Below are positions 54,063 through 62,612 of a stretch of DNA of 64,000 nucleotides, in pieces. The position numbers and the translations under genes were made by a program. Origin of the DNA: CAYHBO01 sp964354855 (GTDB taxonomy: Bacteria; Babelota; Babeliae; Babelales; RVW-14); the NCBI GenBank assembly GCA_964354855.1, contig CAYHBO010000002.1:1-64000 (forward strand). The letters run 5' to 3'. Under the pieces are notes generated by a model, which had not been told where the DNA came from, ran no database searches, and saw nothing but the letters and a program-made list of their open reading frames with translations. Every line of letters begins with the position of its first letter. Position 1 is the first letter of the stretch.

Positions 54063-56021
54063 TTATTTGCCGGCAACGATGCTTTTTATGTGCCCCCAAA
54101 TAGTTTTTGGAGCTTCTTGTTGTTTTACCGGTGTTTGTGGGATTGGTTTTAAGAAACCAATAGTTCTTTGATAGAGATCAATAGTTGTGCCGAGCTTAAT
54201 TTTTGCTGACTGCTCAGTTGGTTCTTTTATCTTTTTAAGGTCTTTAAGTTTGCTTTGTGCTAAATGCATGAGTTTAGTAGTATCTTGCTGGTTTTTATCA
54301 GCATCAAGCAGCCAAGAGATTGCAAAAGCATTCCCTGCTTCTACTGCCAAGTAAAGAGCGGTTCGGTTATGTTTATTAACCGCGTGTACATTAATTTTAT
54401 TATGCTTAAGAAGCTCATAAACGGTGACATCTCCTGTACTCATGGCGGCTAAGTGTAACAGAGTATTGTCTTCTTTATCTTTGGCCATGATCTCGCCGCC
54501 TTTAGTTAAGAATAATCGTACGATATTGCTATGGTTATTAAGTGCAGCTTTATGTATGGCAGTCATACCAGCCGCGTCTTTCATATTGATTAATTCAGGG
54601 GTTAGCTTGTTTTCGAATGCTTGATTAATAAGTTTAGTGCGCCCATACTGTGCAGCCAGGTGTAATGGAGTACGGCCAAGGTTATCGATTGCCGTAAGCT
54701 TCTCTGTATTCTCTGATAAAACTTTAGCTTCATTGATGCTATTTTCAGCGATCGCTTTGTGTAATGGACTCCAATCATCACGGTCTTCTTTGACTGGAGG
54801 GGTTTCTTCTTCGTGAAATTCTATATCATCGTCGTTATTATCTTCGGTGAATTTTATCGAATCTACACGGTTAATGCTTGCTTCTTCAGTAAGTTTTCCT
54901 TCTTTTTCTAATTGTGCCATAATTTCTCGTGCGGTTATGCCGTTCATGTCATAGCCTTTACCTGGATTTATAAGCTTGGCAACTTCAGTTCGGCCGCGTT
55001 CACGAGCTAAATCTACCGGATAATTTCCAATGTTGTTTCGAGATCTGATTCCCTCAGGGAAGCGTTTTATCAACGCTTTAACGGTTTCGATAGAGCTGCC
55101 AAATGCGGCCCAATGTAGTGGTATTAAACCATTTTTATCTTTGCATTTTGCACCATTAGGAAACGCTTGCATTAGTTTAAATGCTGCCGCTGGATGGTTA
55201 TTGATGACGGCTAAATGAAGAGGGAGATGATCATGTTTATCTTCTGCAACACTTGCAGTATCACGATCAGCTTTTAATAATATTTTTACGATCTTAATTT
55301 TTCCGCCTTGAGCTGCATAATGTAATGGCAACCAGCTTTGATGATCAGGAATAGTTACACCTTTATGATAGGTTTTTACTATTTTTTTAACGAGTGGGAT
55401 GTTTTGACTGATTACTGCGTTATGAAGAGCAGTTTTACCAGATTTATCTTGTTGACCGTAGAGTTGCTCGTCTACTTCATTGAGTATTTTGTTTGTTTCA
55501 TCTGATGTTTTCTTTCCTGAGGCAAGAACCTCTTGAATGAACTTTTCTTGTATGTTATGAAGTTCTTCTGCTTCTTTTAGTTGCTCCATGAAGCGTTTGT
55601 GATTTTCTTGTGTGTTTAATTCTTGATGAGCCTCGATTTCTTTTGGGGAGTGTTGCTTTGGAGCTTCTGTAACGTGAGGTTCTTTTATTTCTATGACTGA
55701 ATGTGTCTTTGTATCAATTACAGGGCTTTCAGCTCTATTTGGACGTGGTGATAATACATGGGCTTCTGTTCTTGTAGATTCTCTCTCAAATGCTTCTTCT
55801 AGGGGTGCTTGTGCTGGTTTACGTGCGCTATTGTATTTAAGCCCTAGTTTTTCTCGTAATATTCTTAATTGGGTAGCTGTGAGAGCAGGTGCTTTAACGC
55901 GACCTTGTCCTGGGATATAAATGGTTCCTAGAGGTTTTTTTGTTTTAGGTTCTACCATTGCGGCAGACATAGAGCCGGTTACTAACATGAGCAGTACTAA
56001 TATTTTATTTCGTGAAATCAT
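54063..56021 (-). CDS. Secreted ankyrin-repeat protein
   Basis: A 652-residue protein with a signal peptide (KILVLLMLVTGSMSAAMVEP) and an AAAGGG ribosome-binding site. A Glu/Pro/His-rich region covers residues about 60-150. Two ankyrin arrays follow: residues about 195-345 (GKTALHNAVISQNIPLVKKI, WLPLHYAAQGGKIKIVKILL, HLPLHLAVINNHPAAAF, LIPLHWAAFGSSIETVKALI) and, after an acidic spacer, about 420-590 (RTPLHLAAQYGRTKLI, MTAIHKAALNNHSNIVRLFL, NTLLHLAAM). A promoter-like TTGAGT-N18-GATACT lies upstream on the minus strand. A candidate host-interaction protein. Confidence 0.83.
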   Translation of the reverse strand: MISRNKILVLLMLVTGSMSAAMVEPKTKKPLGTIYIPGQGRVKAPALTATQLRILREKLGLKYNSARKPAQAPLEEAFERESTRTEAHVLSPRPNRAESPVIDTKTHSVIEIKEPHVTEAPKQHSPKEIEAHQELNTQENHKRFMEQLKEAEELHNIQEKFIQEVLASGKKTSDETNKILNEVDEQLYGQQDKSGKTALHNAVISQNIPLVKKIVKTYHKGVTIPDHQSWLPLHYAAQGGKIKIVKILLKADRDTASVAEDKHDHLPLHLAVINNHPAAAFKLMQAFPNGAKCKDKNGLIPLHWAAFGSSIETVKALIKRFPEGIRSRNNIGNYPVDLARERGRTEVAKLINPGKGYDMNGITAREIMAQLEKEGKLTEEASINRVDSIKFTEDNNDDDIEFHEEETPPVKEDRDDWSPLHKAIAENSINEAKVLSENTEKLTAIDNLGRTPLHLAAQYGRTKLINQAFENKLTPELINMKDAAGMTAIHKAALNNHSNIVRLFLTKGGEIMAKDKEDNTLLHLAAMSTGDVTVYELLKHNKINVHAVNKHNRTALYLAVEAGNAFAISWLLDADKNQQDTTKLMHLAQSKLKDLKKIKEPTEQSAKIKLGTTIDLYQRTIGFLKPIPQTPVKQQEAPKTIWGHIKSIVAGK

Positions 56022-56157
56022 AAGAAAACCCTTTCATTTATATCAAAATAGCTATGTGTATTAGTTCAGTATCACATAAAATGTATGGTAAACTCAATGA
56101 ATTATATTTCTATATGAAAATAAAAATCTAACATAAAAAGGGCAATTTTGGTATTTC

Positions 56158-57549
56158 TTATTGGTTTTTGAAGGTTGCGACCCAAAAATATCCAGCTACG
56201 ATGATTAATAAAGCATCAGCCGGCAAGCGTAACCTAGCACAGCCGGCACCAAACGTAAGAGTGATAAATAATCCAGCCCAGGGGATGGTGAGGTAGGCGT
56301 AACCAAACCAGATTCGGTTAAAGCAGGCTTTGATACAAAAGCCTAGTGATCCCAGGAGCATCAAGATTAAAAATATAATTTCGCTGTAGATCATGGGAAC
56401 TAGGAACCAAGAGCGTACGTGCGGTGGAAAGTAGATTTTAACCCGTTCCCATACGCCCCAAGAAGTTGCATGTTCAAAGAGTTCTTTGGTGTCGACAAAC
56501 TGTAGATAGCTTGCATGGAGTCCAAACGTTGTCTTAAAAATATTGATGCAAAAGTGCTTAATCGAAATAATTGGGTGTTGCAAAAACTGCTGCCAGGTGA
56601 TTCTTTCAGCCATACGACAGCGCTCGTACTCGGTTAGTGATCGAGCTTTCTGTGTTTCTTGTTCTTGTATCTTGGTTTGCCAGTTGGTTGCAAGTGCTAC
56701 GCGTGCTTGATGAAATGAACAGCCATGAACTTCTTTGTGTACTGAGGCGCTTGAGTAGCGTAAAAAGTGAATACCGGGAAGTGTATGGAAGAATAGGGCC
56801 CCGCAGGCAAGATAGTTACTTAACAGTACCCAGCCGGTGGTGCTAAGCCAGCCTATACATAAGCTTGCTATGGCTTTTAGTTTTTGTGCGCGAGCGGCGA
56901 GATACCCCATGCTTAAGAGTAACAACGGGAGGCCTACTGGTCGAATAATCGAAGCGATGCCTAAAAGTATTCCAGCATAAAATAATTTCTTGTTTGAGTT
57001 TTGCTGTATGCGTAAAAATAAAATTAAAAATAAAAGAAAAAATATCATAAAGAACGATTCAGCCATTAAACTGCCGGCATAGGTGATGAATCCAACATGA
57101 ATGGTTGCTGCTAGACCGGAGATTGCTGCGATCAAGATGTTTCCTGGAAAGATTGTTAGTCCAAGAAAATAAATGAGTACTGGTATAAAGCTTGCAACGA
57201 TAACTTGCAGCCACAAGGCCATGATGGGGTTATGGCCAAATAGTTTGTAGCATCCAGCAAGTAGTAGCGGGTATCCAGGGAGTCGGTGAAATTTGTCTGC
57301 CCATGCATGCGTACTGATTTCTTGTCCCGTGACAAATGACATGGCAGTTGCATTGTACTGGGCTGAATCTTCCGGGACCATGTAGTTTTGGTTATGCGAT
57401 AAGAAGGCGTGGAAAAAGAGGATGCGGGTTGTGAGACTTAGGATGAGAATGGCTGTAAGCATGAGTATCTTGCGATATTTTATTAACGTATTGGTCGGTT
57501 CGTACGTCATCCTCGCGAATGCGGGGATCCAGGCCTTTTTATTTTTCAC
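56158..57549 (-). CDS. GT-C family membrane glycosyltransferase, paralogue
   Basis: A polytopic protein (463 residues from GTG 57549) paralogous to the genes at 22395 and 57539: first helix ILMLTAILILSLTTRILFF, acidic loop VPEDSAQYNATAM, FHRLPGYPLLLAGCYKLFG, RPVGLPLLLLS, FFHTLPGIHFLRYS. The first 20 codons lie inside the family C repeat and read WIPAFARMTYE, so the true start may instead be ATG 57462 (residue 30), right before the first helix; neither start has a clear ribosome-binding site. The GTG start overlaps the upstream gene by 11 nt. Donor and acceptor are unknown. Confidence 0.75.
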   Translation of the reverse strand: MKNKKAWIPAFARMTYEPTNTLIKYRKILMLTAILILSLTTRILFFHAFLSHNQNYMVPEDSAQYNATAMSFVTGQEISTHAWADKFHRLPGYPLLLAGCYKLFGHNPIMALWLQVIVASFIPVLIYFLGLTIFPGNILIAAISGLAATIHVGFITYAGSLMAESFFMIFFLLFLILFLRIQQNSNKKLFYAGILLGIASIIRPVGLPLLLLSMGYLAARAQKLKAIASLCIGWLSTTGWVLLSNYLACGALFFHTLPGIHFLRYSSASVHKEVHGCSFHQARVALATNWQTKIQEQETQKARSLTEYERCRMAERITWQQFLQHPIISIKHFCINIFKTTFGLHASYLQFVDTKELFEHATSWGVWERVKIYFPPHVRSWFLVPMIYSEIIFLILMLLGSLGFCIKACFNRIWFGYAYLTIPWAGLFITLTFGAGCARLRLPADALLIIVAGYFWVATFKNQ

Positions 57550-57610
57550 GTTCTTTTTTTTCCATTTTTTTAAAAGTAAGACTGGATCCCCGTTTCCACG
57601 AGGATGACGT
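57504..57610. repeat. Inverted repeat, family C, across a gene junction
   Basis: Left arm 57504-57537 (ACGTCATCCTCGCGAATGCG...) and right arm 57581-57610 are imperfect reverse complements around a 43-bp A/T-rich centre, the same design as at 19331-19465. On the minus strand it supplies the last 24 codons and stop of one GT-C gene (SSSWKRGSSLTFKK) and the possible first codons of the next (WIPAFARMTYE). Confidence 0.8.
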
Positions 57611-59053
57611 AAAAAGCGTACTAAACTTTGTTAATTTGTAGAGGTCTTCCCAGAACCTAATCGCAAAAATAATCAAAAATGGTTCAATCGGTAGCCGTAA
57701 TCGTGCGCTTCCATAAGCCAGTGTAATACCTACAAACAGGCTCATGAACAAGCTTGCATAAATTACGATTAGATCTTTTTGCCAAAGCATTCTTAAACAA
57801 AATAAAAAAGCTCCGAGCAATATTAATAAATGTGTAATCAAATCAAAATAAACGATTGGTATAATAAGTTTATTATGTACTGGAGGCCAAAAGAATTTTT
57901 TTATTTTATTCACTATTCCAGATGGCTTTTGGGGTTCATGCCAGTTGTTATCAAGATAAAAAAGCAGTTGTGATTGTGGAGCGATGCAGGTCTTTGTCAT
58001 GTGAATGAGGCTGTGCTTAAGTGTAAGCAGTGGGTGTTCGAGTATTTTTTTATAAGCAATCTTTTCGGCTATTTTACACTTTTCAATCTCTGATTTCGGT
58101 TTGGTTCCTACTTCCTGGTCATACTGATCTATGAGTTCTCGTCGTGCTTCGACATAAGACAGGCTGTGTGCATCTTGGTGCACGTAGGTAGCTGAGTACT
58201 GTAAAAAATGTTGCCCGGGGAGTGTGTGAAAAAAAATATATCCGGTGAGCAGGTAGTTGCGGAGCAGCCAGAGGCCAGCGATCAGGAACCAGTATCCCGT
58301 TAGGGTCCCCATATGTTTAAGTTTGTTGTTGTTTAACCAAAGTATGACACAAGAAAGAATGAGCATAAAGTGGCCGACCGGACGAATAAGCGAGCAGATC
58401 CCGAGCAGTAGTCCAGCTATGCAGATATTTTTAGCAACAAGATATTTTTTGGACTTGTCATCCTGAACTTGCCTGCCCGCCGAAGCCTTGGCGTAGGTTG
58501 GTTTCAGGATCCAGGTCTTCTTCAAAGCCCTAAAGAAAAATATAAAAAATAAAATCAAAAAAATAAGAAATAATGTTTCTGTTGAAAGCATGCCGGCGTA
58601 CAAAACAAAACCTAAATGGACGGTACTGTAGAGGGCGGTGAGCTGTGCGAGTAGGAGGTTTTCGGGAAACAACGTAAGGGATAAAAAGTACATGAGCGTT
58701 GGAATCAAGCTTGCTAGCGCGATCTGTATGATAAGTGCATAGATCGGGTAGGAACCGAGTAATTGGTAGCAGCCAGCAAGAAAAGCAGGGTATCCGGGTA
58801 AGCGTAAGAAACTTAATGATGTTTGGTAATTACCTTGGGTGATTGATAATGTCATCTGGTGGTAATGTTCTGAATCAACCATGATCCAGCTTTTATCCCC
58901 GAAGTCTAAGATGTAGATGAAGAAGATGAGCCTAATAGCGAGAGATGCAAGTAATATGGCAATAAAGAAATTATGCTTGTCATCCTGAACTTGCCTGCCC
59001 GTCGAAGCTTTAGCGAAGGTTGGATTCAGGATCCAGTCTTTTGTTCTCTTCAT
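57539..59053 (-). CDS. GT-C family membrane glycosyltransferase carrying three repeat insertions
   Basis: A 504-residue polytopic protein, paralogue of the two other PMT-like genes: FIAILLASLAIRLIFFIYIL, acidic loop MVDSEHYHQM, FLRLPGYPAFLAGCYQLLG, RPVGHFMLILS, FFHTLPGQHFLQYS. ATG 59053 forms an ATGA overlap with the FkbM gene stop, so it is preferred over 59077. Two copies of a repeat-encoded peptide (PT(F/Y)AKAS(T/A)GRQVQDDK) lie at residues about 6-25, before the first helix, and about 180-199, in a loop between helices. The C-terminal 24 residues come from a third element. All keep the frame and avoid membrane helices. Confidence 0.78.
   Translation of the reverse strand: MKRTKDWILNPTFAKASTGRQVQDDKHNFFIAILLASLAIRLIFFIYILDFGDKSWIMVDSEHYHQMTLSITQGNYQTSLSFLRLPGYPAFLAGCYQLLGSYPIYALIIQIALASLIPTLMYFLSLTLFPENLLLAQLTALYSTVHLGFVLYAGMLSTETLFLIFLILFFIFFFRALKKTWILKPTYAKASAGRQVQDDKSKKYLVAKNICIAGLLLGICSLIRPVGHFMLILSCVILWLNNNKLKHMGTLTGYWFLIAGLWLLRNYLLTGYIFFHTLPGQHFLQYSATYVHQDAHSLSYVEARRELIDQYDQEVGTKPKSEIEKCKIAEKIAYKKILEHPLLTLKHSLIHMTKTCIAPQSQLLFYLDNNWHEPQKPSGIVNKIKKFFWPPVHNKLIIPIVYFDLITHLLILLGAFLFCLRMLWQKDLIVIYASLFMSLFVGITLAYGSARLRLPIEPFLIIFAIRFWEDLYKLTKFSTLFTSSSWKRGSSLTFKKMEKKEREK
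58457..58515. repeat. Palindromic repeat, family B long form, in a loop of the GT-C gene
   Basis: GTCATCCTGAACTTGCCTGC...GGTTTCAGGATCCAGG: the ends are the family B palindrome (ATCCTGAA/TTCAGGAT), with an inner GC-rich segment GCCCGCCGAAGCCTTGGCG. It matches the copy at 58979-59038 at most positions and is read in the same frame. Confidence 0.85.
58979..59038. repeat. Palindromic repeat, family B long form, at the GT-C N-terminus
   Basis: GTCATCCTGAACTTGCCTGC...TTGGATTCAGGATCCAG; second copy in the same gene, about 480 bp from the first and in the same orientation and frame. It forms residues about 6-25, just before the first membrane helix. Confidence 0.85.
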
Positions 59054-59997
59054 TGGTACGCATAAATCATAAGGCATCGATCCGTAAGTTCTTGATGTGT
59101 GCTCTTATCAAACGAGACGCGCCATTCACGACTGGTCGCTATTTGATAATGGAACCCGTTATTTTCCAAAAGCGTTAGCACCGATCCAAGATGGTTGTTG
59201 TTGGTAACAGAATAATGAAACTCAAAAATTATATTTTTAATAAATCGAAGTTTCTTTGCCTTATGAAGCTCTTGTAACACGGCTACTTCAGCTCCTTCAA
59301 TATCCATTTTTAAAAGATCAACTGACTTTGTGATGTAAGAAGAAAGCTTTACAGCTTCAACCTGCGTTGTGCCTGTTTGAGCAAGTTTTGCGCAGAGTGT
59401 TGAAACTCGATTGAACGAAAGCATCCCATCCTGATCGGCTACAGCTTTATTAATAAGTGTAATGTTGGACAGGGTGTTTTTTGTGATATTTTTTTGTAAC
59501 ACGCTGAAATTTGCAGCATCAGGTTCAAAGCCGATAATCGTGCTTTGTGGGTATGCAGCTTTGAAAAATAAGATCGAGATACCGATATTACTACCGCAAT
59601 CGATAATGGTTGGTGTTTGGTTTTCAAGTGTGACGGCGTACTCTTCATGAACAAAAATTTCACGTAACAAGCTTAAGAGGGCATTGTAGGTAAAGAAGGT
59701 GAGATGATAATCAAGGAATTGAGTGGCCATGGTTTCTGTAGTGCGATGGCCTTTATCCAAGAGAGATTGCTTCTCGATGGATAGATAATCGATAAATAGT
59801 TTTTTCTTGTTTGCTACCGGTGCTAGTAATGGGTGCTTGTTTTGTGCAAGACACTTGGCCACGTTAGTGCACATGAGGGCGCGGCCTATGAGAAATGAGG
59901 GGTTATGATGGCGCAGGTAGTAGAAAGTAATGCTGGCTGCTGTAAAGCTTAGTATGATACAGATTAAGAAAAGCCATCGAAGGCGAAAGATAAACAT
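59050..59997 (-). CDS. FkbM-family methyltransferase, membrane-anchored
   Basis: A 315-residue protein: an N-terminal membrane helix (WLFLICIILSFTAASITFYYL), then a SAM-dependent methyltransferase of the FkbM type: IIDCGSNIGISILFFKAAYP (SAM loop), IIGFEPDAANF (acidic ribose binder), LINKAVADQDG, and LLKMDIEGAEVAVLQELH. FkbM enzymes O-methylate sugars or polyketides, which fits with the two glycosyltransferases downstream. The frame opens at 60096, but ATG 59997 has GGAG just upstream and starts right before the helix. It is divergent from pcrA and is followed by an ATGA overlap. Confidence 0.85.
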   Translation of the reverse strand: MFIFRLRWLFLICIILSFTAASITFYYLRHHNPSFLIGRALMCTNVAKCLAQNKHPLLAPVANKKKLFIDYLSIEKQSLLDKGHRTTETMATQFLDYHLTFFTYNALLSLLREIFVHEEYAVTLENQTPTIIDCGSNIGISILFFKAAYPQSTIIGFEPDAANFSVLQKNITKNTLSNITLINKAVADQDGMLSFNRVSTLCAKLAQTGTTQVEAVKLSSYITKSVDLLKMDIEGAEVAVLQELHKAKKLRFIKNIIFEFHYSVTNNNHLGSVLTLLENNGFHYQIATSREWRVSFDKSTHQELTDRCLMIYAYQ

Positions 59998-60094
59998 AAG
60001 TGGCTCCATAAAACAGTGTGAATATATATATTTTTTTGATAAGCTTTCAAGAATATTTTTCTGTCCTTTATTTCCAAAAATAGCAAAGAAGATC

Positions 60095-62611
60095 ATGAAC
60101 GAACAGCATACGGAAATTTTTAAATCTTTTGTAGAAAATCAACTTAACAAGCCTCAACGAGATGCGGTAATCGTCAGCAAGGGTGCCTTGTTAGTGGTGG
60201 CCGGTGCAGGGTCTGGTAAAACGCGTGTTATTACCGCTCGGATTGCCCAGCTCATGTTGCATGATCGTGTGTATCCATCAAGTATTGTAGCACTTACGTT
60301 TACAAATAAAGCGGCTGGTGAAATGCGTGAGCGGCTAGAAAAATTTTTAGGCCCCAACAAGCAATTACCCTTTGTTGGGACTTTTCATTCGTACTGTTTA
60401 CAGTTATTGCGTTCAAATGCGGCGTTACTGCCATTCCCACAATTTACGATTATTGATGGTGAAGACCAAACAAGTTTACTGAAAAAAATTATTAAACATA
60501 ATGCCCTTGAAAAATTTGCAACGCCGTCTCAGCTTGTTTTCCAGATCTCGACCATTAAAAATAAACTTTTTATGGGAGATGAAGATGCGTTTGGGACACC
60601 TATGATCAAAGAGATTTACTATGCTTATGAGACCGAAAAAACTGCGGCCCGAGCGTATGATTTTGATGATTTGATTATTAATGTGCTGAACTTATTTCAA
60701 AAAAATGAGCAGTTCAGAAAACGTTTTCAAGAACGTGTGAAACATTTACTCGTTGATGAGTATCAAGATACTAGTCATACGCAACATGCATTACTAAAGG
60801 CTATTGCGCTTAATGATGACAAAGAATTTTGTCTTGATTCGGTTTGTGCCGTTGGCGATGAAGATCAGTCAATTTACTCCTGGCGTGGTGCAACGGTTAC
60901 CAACATGCTTAAATTTCAAAAAGATTTTGAGCCGGTAACACGCATCAAAATTGAACAAAACTATCGTTCAGTACAGCCAATTCTTCATGCGGCAAATTCT
61001 CTCATACGTCATAATCGCTTGCGTAATCCAAAAGAATTATGGTCTGAAAAAAAAGCGGACAATCGTATTTTGTTGCTCTCAAGCCGCTCTGGTGAGCAGG
61101 AAGCTGAAGCCATAGCACGTATGCTTAAAACGCTTACACCGGAAAGAAAATTAAGTGATGTGGCGATTTTGTATCGTACTCATTTTCAATCACGCGCGCT
61201 TGAAGAGGCTTTGCTTTATCATGGGATTCCGTATCGTATTGTTGGTGGCATTCGTTTTTATGAACGGAAAGAAATTAAAGATGTCTTGGCCTACTTAAAA
61301 CTTATTATTAATCCATTTGATAAAATAAGCTTTTTACGCGTGATTAACTATCCAACCCGTGGGCTTGGGGATCGCTTTGAAGAGCAGGTTTTACAAGCGT
61401 GGGATATGAACCCGTTCTTAGATTTTAAACAACTTCTTACTCAAATTTGTGATGGAAATCACTTTGCATTACCACCAGCAAAAAAAGTTTCGGTAAAATC
61501 ATTTTTAGCTCTTTATGATGGGCTTGAAAAAGATCAGTCAATTACCAAAGTTGTTGATACTATTCTTGCTAAGACCGATTATCTGAATAATCTACGCGTG
61601 ACGCTTGATGCGCGTGAAGCTGATACAAAAATTGAAAACGTTCGTGAGCTTCTTCAATCGATGATGACCTTTGAACGTTCCGCTAAAGGTACTAGTCAAG
61701 ATGATGTTAATGAAGCGGATGATTATTCTTACGGAGATCCATTTGCAGAAGATATAAAGCCTATGGCAAGAACAGCATCTCTTGAGAGTTTTCTTCATGA
61801 AGTAGCGTTGATGCAGGAAAAAATTGAAGATGATAAACGTACCGATCAAGTACAGATGATGACGTTGCATGCAGCTAAGGGGCTTGAATTTGAGACGGTG
61901 ATTATTTCTGGTCTAGAAGAAGGCTTGTTGCCAAGTGCACGGTCATTAACCACCAACGAGTCGCTAGAAGAAGAACGGCGCTTGTTTTACGTGGGAGTTA
62001 CGCGGGCTTGTGAATATCTAGTGCTTTCTCATGCATCATCACGAAACACCTATGGTAGTGTAACTGATCAGGTTCCATCACGCTTTATTGACGAAGTTGA
62101 TAGTAAATTTTTGCAAGTTTTTGAAGTGGATAAAGTTCCAACCTCAATGATTACGGCACGGTTACGTGAGTTTCTTGGGCTTAAGGCACAATCATCAGGG
62201 ATGCTGACGTTTTTTAAAGATGCTGCAAGTACGATTGTTGCGAACCAGGAAGCTCAAACTAAGGTCTCCGCTATGGTTCGAGACGGTGCAAGTACCTCCT
62301 CACCACGAGCGGCGTCAGGTAGCTTCTCCCCGTTTCCCCAGAAAGATTTGCGAAACAGTTACGCCACCGCTCGTGGTGAGGAGCCCGCAAGGGCATCTCG
62401 AACCATGGCGACGGCGACAGTCACGAAACCTAAACCCGAAGTGATTGAAAAACAAGCTGCCTGGTATAAAAACCAATCAGTTAATCATAAAAAGTTTGGT
62501 CGAGGGATTGTTCTTGATGTTGAGCCTGCATCTGATGGAAATTTTAATGTTACGGCTATCTTTAAAGACGGGAAAAAGAAGATTCTTTCAACTTTCTTAG
62601 AGAGCCTATAG
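60095..62611 (+). CDS. pcrA: UvrD/PcrA-type DNA helicase
   Basis: A superfamily 1A 3'-5' helicase for repair and replication restart. Motifs: Q motif LNKPQRDAVI, Walker A VVAGAGSGKTRVITARI, Ia ALTFTNKAAGEM, motif II LLVDEYQDTSHTQH, III AVGDEDQSIYSWRGA, IV EQNYRS, V TLHAAKGLEFETVIISG, VI RRLFYVGVTRA. ATG 60095 (838 residues) is used; the open frame begins at 59930. The C-terminal tail ends in the Tudor-like domain (VNHKKFGRGIVLDVEP) that contacts RNA polymerase in PcrA. The linker before it (residues about 725-772) is a palindromic repeat. Spelled pcrA here; uvrD is equally possible. Confidence 0.93.
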   Translation: MNEQHTEIFKSFVENQLNKPQRDAVIVSKGALLVVAGAGSGKTRVITARIAQLMLHDRVYPSSIVALTFTNKAAGEMRERLEKFLGPNKQLPFVGTFHSYCLQLLRSNAALLPFPQFTIIDGEDQTSLLKKIIKHNALEKFATPSQLVFQISTIKNKLFMGDEDAFGTPMIKEIYYAYETEKTAARAYDFDDLIINVLNLFQKNEQFRKRFQERVKHLLVDEYQDTSHTQHALLKAIALNDDKEFCLDSVCAVGDEDQSIYSWRGATVTNMLKFQKDFEPVTRIKIEQNYRSVQPILHAANSLIRHNRLRNPKELWSEKKADNRILLLSSRSGEQEAEAIARMLKTLTPERKLSDVAILYRTHFQSRALEEALLYHGIPYRIVGGIRFYERKEIKDVLAYLKLIINPFDKISFLRVINYPTRGLGDRFEEQVLQAWDMNPFLDFKQLLTQICDGNHFALPPAKKVSVKSFLALYDGLEKDQSITKVVDTILAKTDYLNNLRVTLDAREADTKIENVRELLQSMMTFERSAKGTSQDDVNEADDYSYGDPFAEDIKPMARTASLESFLHEVALMQEKIEDDKRTDQVQMMTLHAAKGLEFETVIISGLEEGLLPSARSLTTNESLEEERRLFYVGVTRACEYLVLSHASSRNTYGSVTDQVPSRFIDEVDSKFLQVFEVDKVPTSMITARLREFLGLKAQSSGMLTFFKDAASTIVANQEAQTKVSAMVRDGASTSSPRAASGSFSPFPQKDLRNSYATARGEEPARASRTMATATVTKPKPEVIEKQAAWYKNQSVNHKKFGRGIVLDVEPASDGNFNVTAIFKDGKKKILSTFLESL
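62269..62410. repeat. Palindromic element, family A, two arms, inside pcrA
   Basis: Left arm 62269-62314 (CGCTATGGTTCGAGACGGTG...) and right arm 62362-62410 are reverse complements over most of 46-49 bp around a 47-bp centre. The whole 142 bp is open in the helicase frame. The right arm matches the single arm in gpmI almost base for base. Confidence 0.88.
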
Positions 62612-62612
62612 G

